Below are positions 24,005 to 34,686 of a stretch of 64,000 nucleotides of DNA, piece by piece. Made by a program: the position numbers and the translations under genes. The notes beneath the pieces were generated by a model, which was not told the DNA's origin, did no database searches, and saw nothing but the letters and a program-made list of their open reading frames with translations. The number at the start of each line of letters is the position of its first letter. Position 1 is the stretch's first letter. Source of the DNA: Dermacentor variabilis (lineage: Eukaryota; Arthropoda; Arachnida; Ixodida; Ixodidae); contig NC_134576.1 in the NCBI RefSeq assembly GCF_050947875.1, forward strand, positions 52,638,255 through 52,702,254, given 5' to 3'.

Positions 24005-26350
24005 TAGTAGCGGCTTTTAGAGGAGGAGTGGTTAACATACACAAACTGTTGTCTGTTAGATAAGAAATTTCATATCCAGTTCAAAACAAAACGATTAAGG
24101 TGCAAGCGAGAAAGTTTTAGGAGAAGTCGTTGATGCGGAACTTTGTCAAACGCCTTTTCGAAATCTCAAACGCCTTTTGAAAATCAAACTCCTGTTCGAG
24201 ATCAAGGTTAGAGCTTATGTCATTTATAAGGAGTGCTAATTGGCTGTCGCAAGATAAACCTTTACGGAAGCCATACTGGTTAGGGTGGAAGAAACTGACA
24301 GATGTTAGGAATGTAGCAACGTGGGAGTAAAGCACATGTTCTAATAATTTCGAACGGACGCTAGTTAGAGAAATTGGGCGGTAGCTGCTACATGATGATG
24401 GACCTTTCTTTGGGACTGGGATAACCTTACCCACTTTCCAGTCATCAGGCACCACTCCTGATGATAAAGATTGCTGACAAATGTGACATAGCATCTCGCT
24501 TATAACATATTTTGTATTTTTGAAGACTTTGGAATTCATACCACCGATGCCAGGGGAAGACGACAGCTTTAAGGAATCAATGCATTTCCCGGTTGCAGCA
24601 GAACAAGGTGATTGAGGGCATTGTATGGTAACTGAAAAGTGGGAATTCAGGAAGTTCACCTTTAGGTTCATTCGTAAACACTGAAGAGAATGCATGATTA
24701 AGCGCTTTGGCGATTTCGTGATCAGGAATAGGCATTTTTTCTCGTCGCACAGAGCAAGTGGTTGCGAACGCTTTGGATTTATAATATTCCAGAATATTTT
24801 GGGGTTATTTCGCAGGATGTTTGGTAGGGTAGTCGAAAAAAAAGGAGCGTTTTGCTTGACTAGGAAGGGATGGGTACGTTTTTTTCTGCGGTGTAGTATT
24901 TCTGCCATGCTCACTCAGAGTTGGAATGCCTAGCAGCGCGGTAAAGCCTTTTCTTTTTATTGTTGAGACGCTTTAGTGTCGTATTGAACCAGGGTGATGA
25001 GTGCTTTTCAGTTACAGTGATAGTAGGTATGCAAGTTTTTATCAGCTCAAGCATTTTAATTTTGAAAAGAATAAAGTTAATTTCAACAGAGAGAGAGTAA
25101 AACTTTATTCAATGGAAATAAAGTAAGGCACGATGGTTGGAGCCCCTATTCCAGGGCCCCACTGGCACGAGCGGCTCGCTGGGCTTTGTCCAGAAAAGTC
25201 AACTGGCTCTCCCGACCCTCGTCCGCAAGCCATGCCTCCCACTGCCTATTCCTCATTAGTGGATGTTGGTGTAATATGGGACTGTCTATGTGCGGAGGCC
25301 TCCTGGGGCACTCCCATGTGATGTGTTTTAGTGTGGGTGTGTCTGTGCACCACGGGCACTCGTCAGAGAACCTCGTGGGGTGTATTCTGTGTAGGTGGTG
25401 CAGATTGGGGTATGTATTCGTCTGGATACGACGCCAGTCCCTCTCCTGTTCGCTGTTTAAATCGGAGTGAGGATGTCCAAAACGTCTCCGCTCCTGCCTT
25501 TGCTGTAGGAGGATGTCACGAGAATTCGGTGGAAGGACTTTCAACAGAACGTTCTAAGAAACCGGTAAAGAACGAGCTGGAAAATTCCCCTAGTTTAATA
25601 TTCATATCAGTATAGTTGCCTTTGTCGTAAAGCGTAATGGTTTTTTCTAGCTTTAGTGAAGGCAGGGATGTCACTTTGCAACGAGGTATGTAGAACTGAA
25701 TGATCGCTAAGGCCAGGTAAGTGCGTCAGTGGTGAAACAATATGGGAGTGAGAAGTGAGGATAAGGTCTAATATGTTAGAAGACTTATCATTGTGCCGCA
25801 TGGGGTTACTGATGATTTGTGTTAAGCCATACGTAAGACACGTATTAAAGAAATCACATTCGACATTGTTTTTTTGACGTTGTTTCAGCTATATTGGACC
25901 AATTGATGGCAGGGAAGTTGAAATCGCCGAACAGCATGATGGGTTATTGGGGATAAAGCACTGTTACGGAGTGAAGCACCTCATGGAAGTCAGCTACGAA
26001 AGAGCTGTTTGCGTCGGGCGGACGATAGCATGCTGGGCCGATAACAACGGCTGGGCGAGAAGCGTTGCTTATCACAAAGACAAATTCTAAGGGGCGTTGT
26101 TACTGTTATTTCAGCACACTGCAGACTTTCGTGTGCGCCAATCAGTACGCCGCGCCCCCTTTTGTGGGATCTGTCGCGTCAGAACATCGAAAAAATTTGG
26201 AAAATGTGAAAGAATTTCTGCATTATTAATGGGCGGATTAAGCCAAGTTTCAGTAAGAAGGACTATGTTCGGTGCCGTTGTACTGAGCGTTGTACACAGT
26301 CATATGGAAGTCCCCTTCTCATGGCATCCAGTAGAATGTTTTACTTCGCA
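24005..26350 (-). mobile_element. CR1-like LINE copy B, 5'- and 3'-truncated, with a nested insertion
   Basis: Read on the minus strand from about 26350 this is an ORF2. Endonuclease pieces come first: VLLTETWLN near 26250, ACYRPPDANSSFV near 26010, LFGDFNFPAINWS near 25920, ILDLILTSH and GLSDHSVLH at 25790-25700. After the nested element, CIPTITVTEKHSSPWFNTTL appears near 25030-24970, then RT motifs SYRPISLTSVRSKLLEHVLY and HPNQYGFRKGLSCDSQLALL. A degraded FDFQKAFE stands where the catalytic Asp motif belongs. Remnants go on to about 24005, where the copy is cut before the FADD box. Several frameshifts and stops are present. The sequence matches copy C (28.7-32.7 kb) closely enough to place the breakpoints of the insertion. 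Confidence 0.8.
25091..25538 (-). mobile_element. I-clade LINE 3' tail inserted in CR1 copy B, with 10-bp TSD
   Basis: The minus strand encodes the last ~132 residues of an I-clade ORF2: LPPNSRDILLQQRQERRRFG, a PNLHHLHRIHP block, CPWC and a HITWEC motif, ending ARASGALE. A short 3' UTR with AATAAA-like sequence and a (TC)n tail follow. The flanks carry identical TTTCAACAGA at 25081-25090 and 25539-25548. Removing the insert and one copy restores continuous CR1 reading. This is a typical 5'-truncated target-primed reverse-transcription product. Confidence 0.85.
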
Positions 26351-26920
26351 GTATGAAAACAGCAGGGCCATATAAAAATGTTCCATATCGCTTGCTGCAG
26401 CTGACACAAATAAGCTTAAACTGATGTGTCCCTTCGAAACTATATTTTCATTAGTTTTGTGGCACCAGGGTGGTTATTCAAGAAGGAAATGAAGGCCAAC
26501 GTTTATTTTTCATTCGCTGACGCCACAGGTATGCTGGTATGTCAGTGTAACGTGGTAAAGTTCAAAATACATTTTTTCCTTATTTCTTTTGTTGGGGCAG
26601 AGTAAAAAAATGTGAACATTTGTGGCTTATGACTTATATAGAATGCAATATATTTAATATTTGCTGAAAAAAAATCAGCTTGGTGCAAGCAGACGGCAGC
26701 ACAATCCATGGCATCGCGGTGAGCTAGCGGAGTTTACTTTAGTGTTGCCAGAACCTTTTTGTTCTTGCATCCTTTGCGGCCTACCGAGCCTCCTTTTTGC
26801 AGTAACTGTGGCAATTCAATGCATTCCCATTTTTTGGGGCACTTCACCCAATTTCCGGGGGGCCAAGCATCTATGTATATTTGTATCTATGTTTTTACAT
26901 ATGTTTGTATCTCACCGTTT
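26351..26920. repeat. Gene-free stretch with a diverged MITE-like segment
   Basis: At about 26425-26600 the order of words (GTGTCCCTTCGAAACTATATT, a GAAATGAAGG word, GGTATGTCAGTGTAACGT, then a T-rich block) follows that of the MITEs at 14289 and 41707. It is probably an old, truncated relative. The rest shows nothing recognisable. Confidence 0.3.
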
Positions 26921-27090
26921 TCCTGCATACCTGGGTCACTGGGTGGCCCGTGGACGAATGGGTCGTGCATTGGTCTCTGCTTAGGTAGCACGGTTTAAAA
27001 AACCAACCATCGGACCAACATGGGTCACTGAGTATGTGGCAATGTGTACATACATCCCGCTCTTCAACCAACCTGTTTCGTGCCCACATG
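26921..27090 (+). repeat. Left arm of an inverted repeat pair
   Basis: This arm contains CCTGGGTCACTGGGTGGCC, then AACCAACCATCGGACCAAC, then GTGGCAATGTGTACATACAT and CCGCTCTTCAACCAACC. The reverse complement of 28470-28650 shows the same words in the same order with scattered mismatches. Internally the arm repeats ATGGGTCACTGAG-type words about every 85-90 bases. Confidence 0.6.
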
Positions 27091-27135
27091 GGTCGTACCG
27101 GATGCCGAATTGGGTAGAGGTACCTACCCAGTTCC

Positions 27136-27171
27136 TCAGGTACCTCAGGTACCTCAGGTTCCTCAGGTACC
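27136..27171. repeat. Short minisatellite, CTCAGGTAC x4
   Basis: Four 9-base units (one with TTC for TAC) stand directly before the I-clade LINE tail. Confidence 0.85.
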
Positions 27172-28003
27172 GCCTCACCGCGGCCGCATCAATATTCACC
27201 ACGCAACCCGAAGTAGGAGAAGAAACGGCCATCGCTTTGGCTTACGCGGCTACCAATGCACACTGCATCATAAGCGATTCAGAAACGGCCATTCGTAACT
27301 ACACAAGAGGACTGATAGCACCCCAAGCACAGAAGATTCTCTCTGGCACTCCTCCCTCAAGGCAACGCCGCGTGCAGATCATCTGGGCCCCTGGTCACTC
27401 GGGTCTGGCTGGAAACGAAGCCGTCCACGATGCCGCCCGAGCTCTCGCACACCGGGCGCATCATCCTTCTCCTGCGTCTTCCGATCCCGACCAGCCCTCT
27501 GTTCTGCATCGCGGTCACGCGCGGGACCGAATGGTCACGTTGAGAGAAATTCTCCTGCACTACCGCAGGGAGCGGTTACGCTACCCCCCAGCACACAAAA
27601 CACTGAATAAGTCTCAATCTACCATTTGGCGACTCCTTCAGACACGAACCTTTCCGAACCCCGTGCTTTACAACCGCATGTACCCCGATGCATACTCTCC
27701 ACTCTGCAAAGCGTGCGAGGCCCGCACTGACCTCGATCATATTATCTGGCAATGCCCCAAAGCCTCACCCACCAACACCTCCCACACTAACCCACGCATA
27801 ACTACGGCCGAGCAGTGGGAGACATTGCTGCTCAGCTTGGACCCAGAGGAGCAGCTCTGGGCCGTCCGGATGGCCGAAGACGCCGCCAGAAAGCAAGGAC
27901 TGGCCGCCGTCTGAGGAAGGGGGGATTGGGGGTTAGTCTCCCGACCCCCGCCACCCCTGAACCCCATCAAGGACATAACAAAGTTTTATCTCTCTCTCTG
28001 GGT
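27172..28003 (+). mobile_element. I-clade LINE 3' part with RNase H domain
   Basis: The open frame ends at the TGA near 27912 after KQGLAAV. It encodes the C-terminal half of an RNase H domain (SDSETAIRNY; then WAPGHSGLAGNEAVHDAARA with the late His and Asp) and the terminal Cys/His region (CKACEARTDLDHIIWQCPKA). No stop interrupts these ~245 residues, so the copy is fairly young. The 3' UTR ends in AAGTTTTATCTCTCTCTCTG. The 5' border falls inside the CTCAGGTAC minisatellite. AGGTACC occurs at 27165-27171 and again at 28004-28010 and may be the target-site duplication, although the minisatellite makes this ambiguous. RT and ORF1 are absent. Confidence 0.8.
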
Positions 28004-28469
28004 AGGTACCACTGTTCAAAGATCTTACGACACCGATTTGTGGCACTGGGTATGTGCCACGCGGTCGGTGCTGCTCTTCAACGAGCGTCCTTGGTGCCGA
28101 CTTGTGTAACTGGGAATGCGCCCCCTGCAATTATGAAATGCTCTGTTAAATTTCTCCCATGAATAGTGGAATATGAATATGCGCCACTGGGTGTGTGGCA
28201 AGTGAATGAACAATGCTCGGCGTTTGCCTTCACCGACGTGCCACGCTTCTCATCTCGGTGGCCACATGTAGACTTCTCGGCCTCCGAACACGTAGAAAGG
28301 TGCCGTGCGGCAGCTGCGCTCCTCTCGCGCTTCTTTCTGAACGTGCTGAGCCATTACCCAAGTTGGTCTCAAAGAGGTTCACTGAAGAGCGGTACAGACT
28401 CGGTAGCATACATACCCAGTGCTTCAAGTCGGCATGAGGGCATTTCTTCGAACAGCTGTACTAGCCCAG
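28004..28469. repeat. Degenerate tandem words inside the inverted pair
   Basis: Words such as CACTGGGTATGTGCCAC, GCTCTTCAACGAGCG and CCGACTTGTGTAACTGGG recur on both strands in this stretch, so it belongs to the same repeat family as the two arms. No coding content was seen. Confidence 0.4.
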
Positions 28470-28650
28470 TCCCGCATCTACAGTGACCCATGTCGGTATG
28501 AAAGAGGGTTGAGGAGCAGGATGTATGTACACATTGCCAAGTACTCGGTGATCCAAGTTGGTCTGATGGTTGGTTTTGGACCTTGGTACGTCCGCACAGC
28601 ATTTCTATGCGCTGCCCATTCAGCTGCAGACCGACTACCAGCGACCCAGG
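28470..28650 (-). repeat. Right arm of the inverted repeat pair
   Basis: Its reverse complement matches 26921-27090: CCACCTGGGTCGCTGG, then AACCAACCATCAGACCAAC, then TTGGCAATGTGTACATACAT and CTGCTCCTCAACCC. The two arms are about 1.4 kb apart, with the I-clade LINE between them. Confidence 0.6.
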
Positions 28651-28893
28651 TGGGCGAGAAAGCGGTTAGAGACAAATATATATAGATAAATAAATACAGA
28701 GCTAGCCCCTGGAGAGTGCATGAAATAGTGCAAGAATGTGAATGCATTGAAAAATGCACTTCTGTCGCTGCGGTGTCATCGGCTGAGACCCTGGCTCCCT
28801 GGCACACTATCTTCTATTGACAGCGCCATCTTCCCTCGGATTCCCGATATAAAGCCTAGACAAACCATCGCCACGCTCAGTGGGCTCGGCGGC

Positions 28894-29751
28894 ATGTCAG
28901 TGATGGGCCATCCTAACCGACTTCACTTCTACACTACGCAGGTAACAAATTGCTGTTGCCTTTTCGCTAAACGCACTGGTTACCGAACATTACTCGTGCT
29001 GCCGAGCCCACGGCACTCTCTTTGTATAGTATTTGACTATGCTCGCATGCTATTGAAATTAATTTTGTTGGCAGGAGATATTGAGACTAATCCTGGACCT
29101 AGAAATGATCCAACTGTACTTCCTGCTGATATGCTTGATGTTCTGAAGACGTTGCGAATCGGGCAGTCGGCTATGCTTGAGCAGCTAAATTCAGTTAAGT
29201 CAACCCTTGCTGATCGTGAGAAAACATTCAGCAAACTCTGCACACAGTTGACCAAGATTGAATCCGACCTGTTGTCACTTTCAAATATAAAGTCCCAAGT
29301 AAATCACATAGAAAGCGTCGCTAATAGCAGCGCTTCTTTAGTGACGGTGCTGACTGACAGCGTTAATGATAAAAACAGATCCCGTAGATGTAACCTGGTT
29401 TTTTACTGGCTTGGCGATGCGCGAAATGAGTCGTGGCGTGTTTCTGAGGAATCAATAAGTGAGCACTGCCACAAAAACCTCGGCGTAACTATCCAAAAGC
29501 ATGATATAAAACGTGCCCACAGACTTGGCACTTTTCAGGAGGGAAAATGGGGGCCAATGATAGTGAAATTCGCCCGCTTTAAAGATAAAGAAGGCATCCT
29601 TTTCTCAAGCGGTAAGCTGAAGGGCACCGAATACGGCATTAGCGAAGACTTCTCCCCAGAAACTCGTCTGGCCAGGAGACGTCTAATCGAATTTGGAAAA
29701 GCGCAGCAATCTCCATTCAAGCTCCGTTACGACAAACTTATCTCAGGCTGA
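28894..29751 (+). CDS. LINE ORF1 protein with a 2A-like motif (CR1 copy C)
   Basis: The first in-frame ATG is at 28894, giving 285 residues; the frame is open further upstream to 28738. About 60 residues in, after a hydrophobic stretch, comes LLAGDIETNPGP. The last eight residues (29077-29100) match the 2A consensus D-(V/I)-E-x-N-P-G-P. In viruses and some retrotransposons this motif makes the ribosome skip the Gly-Pro bond, which would release a ~68-residue leader from the rest. A coiled-coil part (SVKSTLADREKTFSKLCTQL) follows, then the RRM-like LINE ORF1 block (NLVFYWLGDARNE, RAHRLGTF, IVKFARFKDK, GISEDFSPETR). No stop interrupts it. The protein is expected to bind the element's RNA. Skipping activity is inferred, not shown. 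Confidence 0.75.
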   Translation: MSVMGHPNRLHFYTTQVTNCCCLFAKRTGYRTLLVLPSPRHSLCIVFDYARMLLKLILLAGDIETNPGPRNDPTVLPADMLDVLKTLRIGQSAMLEQLNSVKSTLADREKTFSKLCTQLTKIESDLLSLSNIKSQVNHIESVANSSASLVTVLTDSVNDKNRSRRCNLVFYWLGDARNESWRVSEESISEHCHKNLGVTIQKHDIKRAHRLGTFQEGKWGPMIVKFARFKDKEGILFSSGKLKGTEYGISEDFSPETRLARRRLIEFGKAQQSPFKLRYDKLISG

Positions 29752-29811
29752 AAAACCTACGTTTACGATCACGCTAAACAGTCGGTCGTCGAACGTCAAT
29801 CCTAGCAGCAA

Positions 29812-32604
29812 GTGCAAAAGCCACTGAGGCCGACTCAGCGTGTTAAGCCCAACCTATCGTTGCTCTACACTAACATCCGCAGCCTGATACCCAAGCGGGA
29901 TTCGTTATGCAGCCTCATTTCCTCGTCATCCAGTAACATTGTTGCACTAACGGAAACATGGTTAAATTCCACAATACCTGATTGCGAAATTCTTCCTGAT
30001 CTACCAGATTTTAATATTTTTCGCAAAGACAGGTGCGATGGAACCCGTGATGGCGGTGTGGCTATTGCTACTCATCGCCAACTCAAGTGCTCTTTTGTAA
30101 ATATAAGAGCGCCTCTAGAAATGATTTGGACGTGCTGCCACGCCACTTCACCGCGCACGCTCATCGGCTGTTGCTATCGTCCACCCTTCACTGAAAGCTC
30201 CTTTCTTTCGTTTGTTCACGATGCGTTGTTTGAAATAACAACGGCTTATCCTAACACCCCCATATTGTCACTCGGGGACTTCAACTTTCCAACTATATAT
30301 TGGAGTAACGTTGCGTCATGTCTAACACAAACAAACATGGCTAGCGAATTTATAAACATTTGCCTGCTGTTCGGTCTATCGCAGCTTGTTAATAAACCTA
30401 CGCGAATAACTCAACACTCATCAAATATCCTAGATCTCGTCTTAGCGTCGCACCCCGATAAGATGCCTCCTCTTACGTACGTCAGTGGTCTTAGCGATCA
30501 CACCGTCATTCATGTCACGTTTCCTTGCGATATACTTAAACGTAAAATATCAAAGAAAGTACTAACACTGTGTGATAAAGCCGATTATTCAAGCATTTAT
30601 CTTGAACTTTCTATCTTTCATGAGCAACTTGCCCTTATATATCAGCAGCGGTCGACTGAGAGTAAGTGGGCACTTTTCAAAACAGAAATGCTGCGTTTAA
30701 TAGGTCTTTACATTCCAACTATCACGATAAATGGAAGAGCGCGTTCCCCTTGGTTCAACACTACTTTAAAGCGCTTAAACAATAAGAAAAAACGATTATT
30801 TCGTGTTGCCAAGTGCTCAGGTTTTTCTGCCTGGGAAAAATATAAGAAAGCTACTAAAGTATACAACTCATTAAAAGCACACACAAAACGTAATTTCGTT
30901 TCTACTACCGTCCCAAACATGTTGCACTCTAACCCGCGGCGTTATTGGAAAACAATAAAACCCGAAACTAATAGCTCTATTTCTCTATGTGATAATTTTG
31001 GCTCACCCATTTCTGACTCAAATGTTCCTGATGCCTTGAACCTTGCATTTTGTTCAATGTTTACAAAAGAACCTGCCAATGAACTACCAGATTTACCATT
31101 TTTCGATTTTACACCAATGGAAGGTATTAATTTTAGGCTGGAAGGCATCGCCAAGGTAATAGATGGCCTGAAGTGCTCATCATCCTGTGGGACCGATGGC
31201 ATTAATGCCAAAGTGTTAAAAAATACGAAGTATGTCTGTAGTTCGATCCTCTGTATCATCTTTCAGCAATCACTTGACACAAGCATTGTTCCAAGAGACT
31301 GGAAAACAGGGGAGGTCATTCCAGTTTTCAAGAAAGGTGATCGGTCTTTCCCAGGTAACTACCGCCCCATTTCACTCACCAGCGTATGCTCCAAAATCAT
31401 GGAACATGTCATTTACTCTCATTTTGCTAACTTCCTAACTTCAGTAGAGTTCTTTCACCCTAATCAACATGGCTTTAGGAATGATCACTCATGCGAAACG
31501 CAGTTAGCTTTATTTATTCATGATATTCATTTAAACCTCGCCTCTAACATTCCAACTGACGCCCTGTTTTTAGATTTCGAAAAGGCTTTCGATAAGGTTC
31601 CACACTCGCCTTTTACGCCTTATCATTATCACGCCTAAACATCCACCAACTTGTTCTTAACTGGATCCAGTGTTTTTTAACTTACTGAAAACAGTTTGTA
31701 TCTATCTCATGTACCTCAGGGCACTGTTCTTGGGCCACTCCTATTTTTAATTTACAATAATGACCTGCCATTCACTGTAACCTCTGCAATACGTCTTTTC
31801 GCTGATGATTGTGTCCTATATCGCCTTATCAATACCGTCGCAGACGTCTCTACTCTTCAGGAGCACATCTCTCATATTCAAGACTGGTGTGCTACATGGC
31901 TCATGTCCCTAAATGTTAGTAAGACTGTGCATATTTCATTCCATCGTCGACCTAACTACATTCCCCCTGCCTACAAGATTAACAACTGCACTATATCTGC
32001 TACTGATTCCTTCAAGTACTTAGAAATTCACCTATCCAAAGATTTCTCTTGGACAAATCCCGTAAGCCACATAATTATTTCAGCTGACAAAATCCTTGGG
32101 TATCTTCGCCGTAATCTATTCATGGCACAATCACCCGTGAAATCAGTTGCCTATAAAACGCTTGTGCGACCAAAACTTGAATATGCATGTGCTATCTTTG
32201 ACCCTTACCAAACTAATCTCACTAAAGCCCTTGAAAGCGTTCAAAACCGTGCTGCTAGATTTATTCTTTCAGATTGCTCATATCACACTAGCGTTTCATC
32301 ACTAAAATCTAAACTAGACCTATCGCCTCTTGCCTCTCGTCGTCGCATCTCTCGCCTATGCCTCTATCACAGGTTTTTTTATTCCATACCTCGTGACAGC
32401 CAGCGGGTCCAGCTGGCTCATCGTGTTCGTCGAACAGGCCATCCGATTTCCGTAATCCCACCACAAGCCCACACCACGACGTTCCTGCGCTCATTCTTCG
32501 TCCGAACTGCCCGAGACAGGAATGGCCTTCCCAGACAAACTGCACTCATCCGCGATTCAGCACGCTTTAGATCTGCCATTGAGTGTTCCGACTCGTCTTT
32601 CTAA
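29812..32604 (+). pseudogene. CR1-type ORF2 (endonuclease-RT), one main break
   Basis: The first frame (to the TAA at 31636-31638) holds the complete APE endonuclease (LLYTNIRSL, ALTETWLN, CCYRPP, SLGDFNFPTIYW, GLSDHTVIH) and the start of RT (NYRPISLTSVCSKIMEHVIY, HPNQHGFRND, ALFLDFEKAFDKVPH). Between about 31605 and 31700 the frame changes, and residues normally found before the PQG motif are missing. RT resumes at 31696 (HVPQGTVLGPLLFLIYNNDL) with an intact FADD box at 31798-31809. A C-terminal domain follows (VRPKLEYACAIFDP, LASRRRISRLCLYHRF). The open reading on both sides of one lesion suggests recent loss. The product is a target-primed reverse transcriptase in the family. Here it would be two non-functional pieces. 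Confidence 0.85.
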
Positions 32605-32698
32605 TTTCCACATCATCAATCCCGCCTTTTACATGCCCACCCCTCATGTAATGTCCTTTTTGGACCCTTGAGGTATTAATAAATAAAAAATAAAATAT

Positions 32699-33747
32699 CA
32701 AGAATCACCCGCCAACCATAAGTGATTTCGCAATTTTAATGCTAATAGCATAAAACGCCAATCATTTCTAAACGATGCGTGCACCGGCAATTTTTCTAAT
32801 ACAAGTCAGATCATTTTTCTCTTTAGTGCCCTTCCATGCAACAAGCTTGCTTGAAAAGCTTAAAGAAGAGGCGACTCTGGTTCAGCAGCAACAAACATTT
32901 TCTGATCGTGAATCATATATTGAACGCCCAAGACTGGCAAAGGGGCCGTGGCAAGAGCAACTCGTAACACAAGCACATTGTGACAGTTCAAAAATTTAGA
33001 GGAGAAATTATTTCGACGTCACCGTCATACTTTATGTCAAGATACGCTTGGTTCCAACAGGTATGGATGATAATTAGCACGGTCTGAATATACTGCGGTA
33101 AATATTAAGGAGAACACAGGCAGTTACTCCATATTCGGTAGAGGCGAGTGTGAAATCATAGTGTGTTCACCCTAATTTAGACCAGCAGGATGGTTTATTG
33201 ATGCTAGTAAGCATGGTGCAGTTAAAGTTAGAAGCACTTGTTGCTGCATTCATAGTTTCGTTCACACATCTTGAGTCTTTCAGGCCCTCATATGCCGCAG
33301 CTGTTGTACCTCTGTGTTGTGTTCTGGTAGATCAGAAACTTCAGGCCGCTAAGTTAGCATAAGCTAAAAGTACTACCGTGTTGTTTATTTCAGGTTAGAG
33401 CTGCAACAAAATGAGCGGTCAAATCTGTTTAAATGTGCTGTTTTGAAGTTCTGTTCACCTTTACCTAGTAATAAAGTGCCAATTACTAGAAAATGAAGGT
33501 TGGAGTCTCTGGTTTAACAGTTAAACCAAACTGGAATGCCATTAATGTCAGTGGAATGCTGAAGACAACAGACAGGTTTAGTGTAGTGCTTGAGGTCCAC
33601 TCCACCCAGTCCATTTGTTAAAGCCAACAATCAGCACATAGCCAATTAGTGGGAGCGCTAGTTCACATGAGCTTAACGTTGTTTCCTTCAGTTTGTTACA
33701 AAGACAAGCAAGTATCCCAAAATGGATTTTGTTGTACGCCTAACCTG
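32699..33747. other. No gene recognised
   Basis: Sequence between CR1 copy C and the Ruka SINE. Short open frames only, none with a motif. Confidence 0.4.
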
Positions 33748-33947
33748 CCATGGTGGTGTAGTGGCTTTGGCAGTGTGCCGCTCAGCCCAAGGGTGCAGGA
33801 TAAAATCCCAGCTGCGTTGGCTGCATTTCAGACGGGGCAATGTACCATGAATTGCGTGCGCGTTAAGGAAACCCAGGCGCTCAAAATTATTTTAGAGCCC
33901 CCCATCACGGCATGCATCATAATCATATGGTGGTTTTGATACGTAGG
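33748..33947 (+). mobile_element. Ruka-type tRNA-derived SINE
   Basis: An A-box-like TGGTGTAGTGG (about 33756-33766) and a degraded B-box (AGGATAAAATCCC) are followed by a non-tRNA body (GGGGCAATGTACC, then TGCGCGTTAAGGAAACCCAGG, then CCCCATCACGGCATGCATCATAATCAT). The same body occurs, reversed, at 60430-60662. The layout matches Ruka, the tRNA-related SINE described from ticks. It is transcribed by RNA polymerase III in the family. This copy has a mutated B-box. Confidence 0.75.
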
Positions 33948-34044
33948 AGGGATATTCCAAAACTATGTTTCGTCATTTGTTTCACACGCAAACATTACTG
34001 CCAAAAAGCATACAGCATTGCATCATGGTGTACCTTGCGCTATT

Positions 34045-34290
34045 TTTCCACATAGTCAGCACGGGCATTGAGACATCTGTCGTAGCATGCAATCAATTTG
34101 AAGAAACTACTCTTTTGAAACTCGCTGCCGTGCGATGCAAGGAATTGTCACACAGCCTGCTCCACCTCAGAATTGTGTTGAAAGGGACGTCTTGAGGGTG
34201 CAGCTTTCAATGCGCCGGACATGTGCCCATTCATACCGATTAATAGCACGCACTTCCATTCGAGACCACATTGTCAGTACACAACTGTCA
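34045..34290 (-). pseudogene. Mariner-type transposase relic, internally deleted
   Basis: Read on the minus strand, an N-terminal-like WSRMEVRAINRYEWAH near 34280-34235 changes almost directly into the C-terminal part of a mariner transposase. That part begins ALKAAPSRRPFQHNSEVEQ, has an in-frame TGA, then QFLASHGSEFQKSSFFKL, and ends ACYDRCLNARADYVEK before a stop near 34050. The catalytic core is missing. The C-terminal landmark (R-Y-D-K-C-hydrophobic-N ... G-D-Y-V-E-K) is typical of mariner elements. The N-terminal assignment is weaker than the C-terminal one. Confidence 0.6.
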
Positions 34291-34686
34291 TCGTAATTTG
34301 TACTCGAATGACCTCAGGCACGCAGGTCTGCTGCTACTCTCTCTTCTTCGGCGCTCTGTGCATGAATCATTCCTCCTGTGCTGGTGCTCCTTCAGTCATT
34401 TAACTAGCAACAAGCATGGATGCTTATGGCAATAGTTTTGTTCACCTGGTCTACCATCTTCTCTCTAAAAAAGAAGAGCAAACCTACTTTTGGAAGATCC
34501 CTCGTAATGTCCCAGAATGTAATGTTAAATGTGGTATGCCTAGGTGCAGAGGTTATCTCTCAACAAATGCTTTCTCACAAGAATTTCGTGTAAGCTAGCT
34601 ATAACAAAACAGGTAAAGCGATACCCTCCTCTCGAGCCAGCCGTGGCGTTCCCCTTCAATATTTGCTGTGTGGCGATTGCTATGCA
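34291..34686. other. No gene recognised
   Basis: Only short open frames. Part may be the lost 5' end or inverted repeat of the mariner relic. Confidence 0.35.

Larger units (their letters stand above)
28740..32698 (+). mobile_element. CR1-like LINE copy C, nearly complete
   Basis: The element contains a 5' region, ORF1 (28894-29751), ORF2 (29812-32604, one main break) and a 3' UTR. The 3' end (CCCTCATGTAATG, then TATTAATAAATAAAAAATAAAAT) resembles that of copy A. It is the best-preserved LINE in the window. The 5' border is approximate and no target-site duplication was found. Confidence 0.8.
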
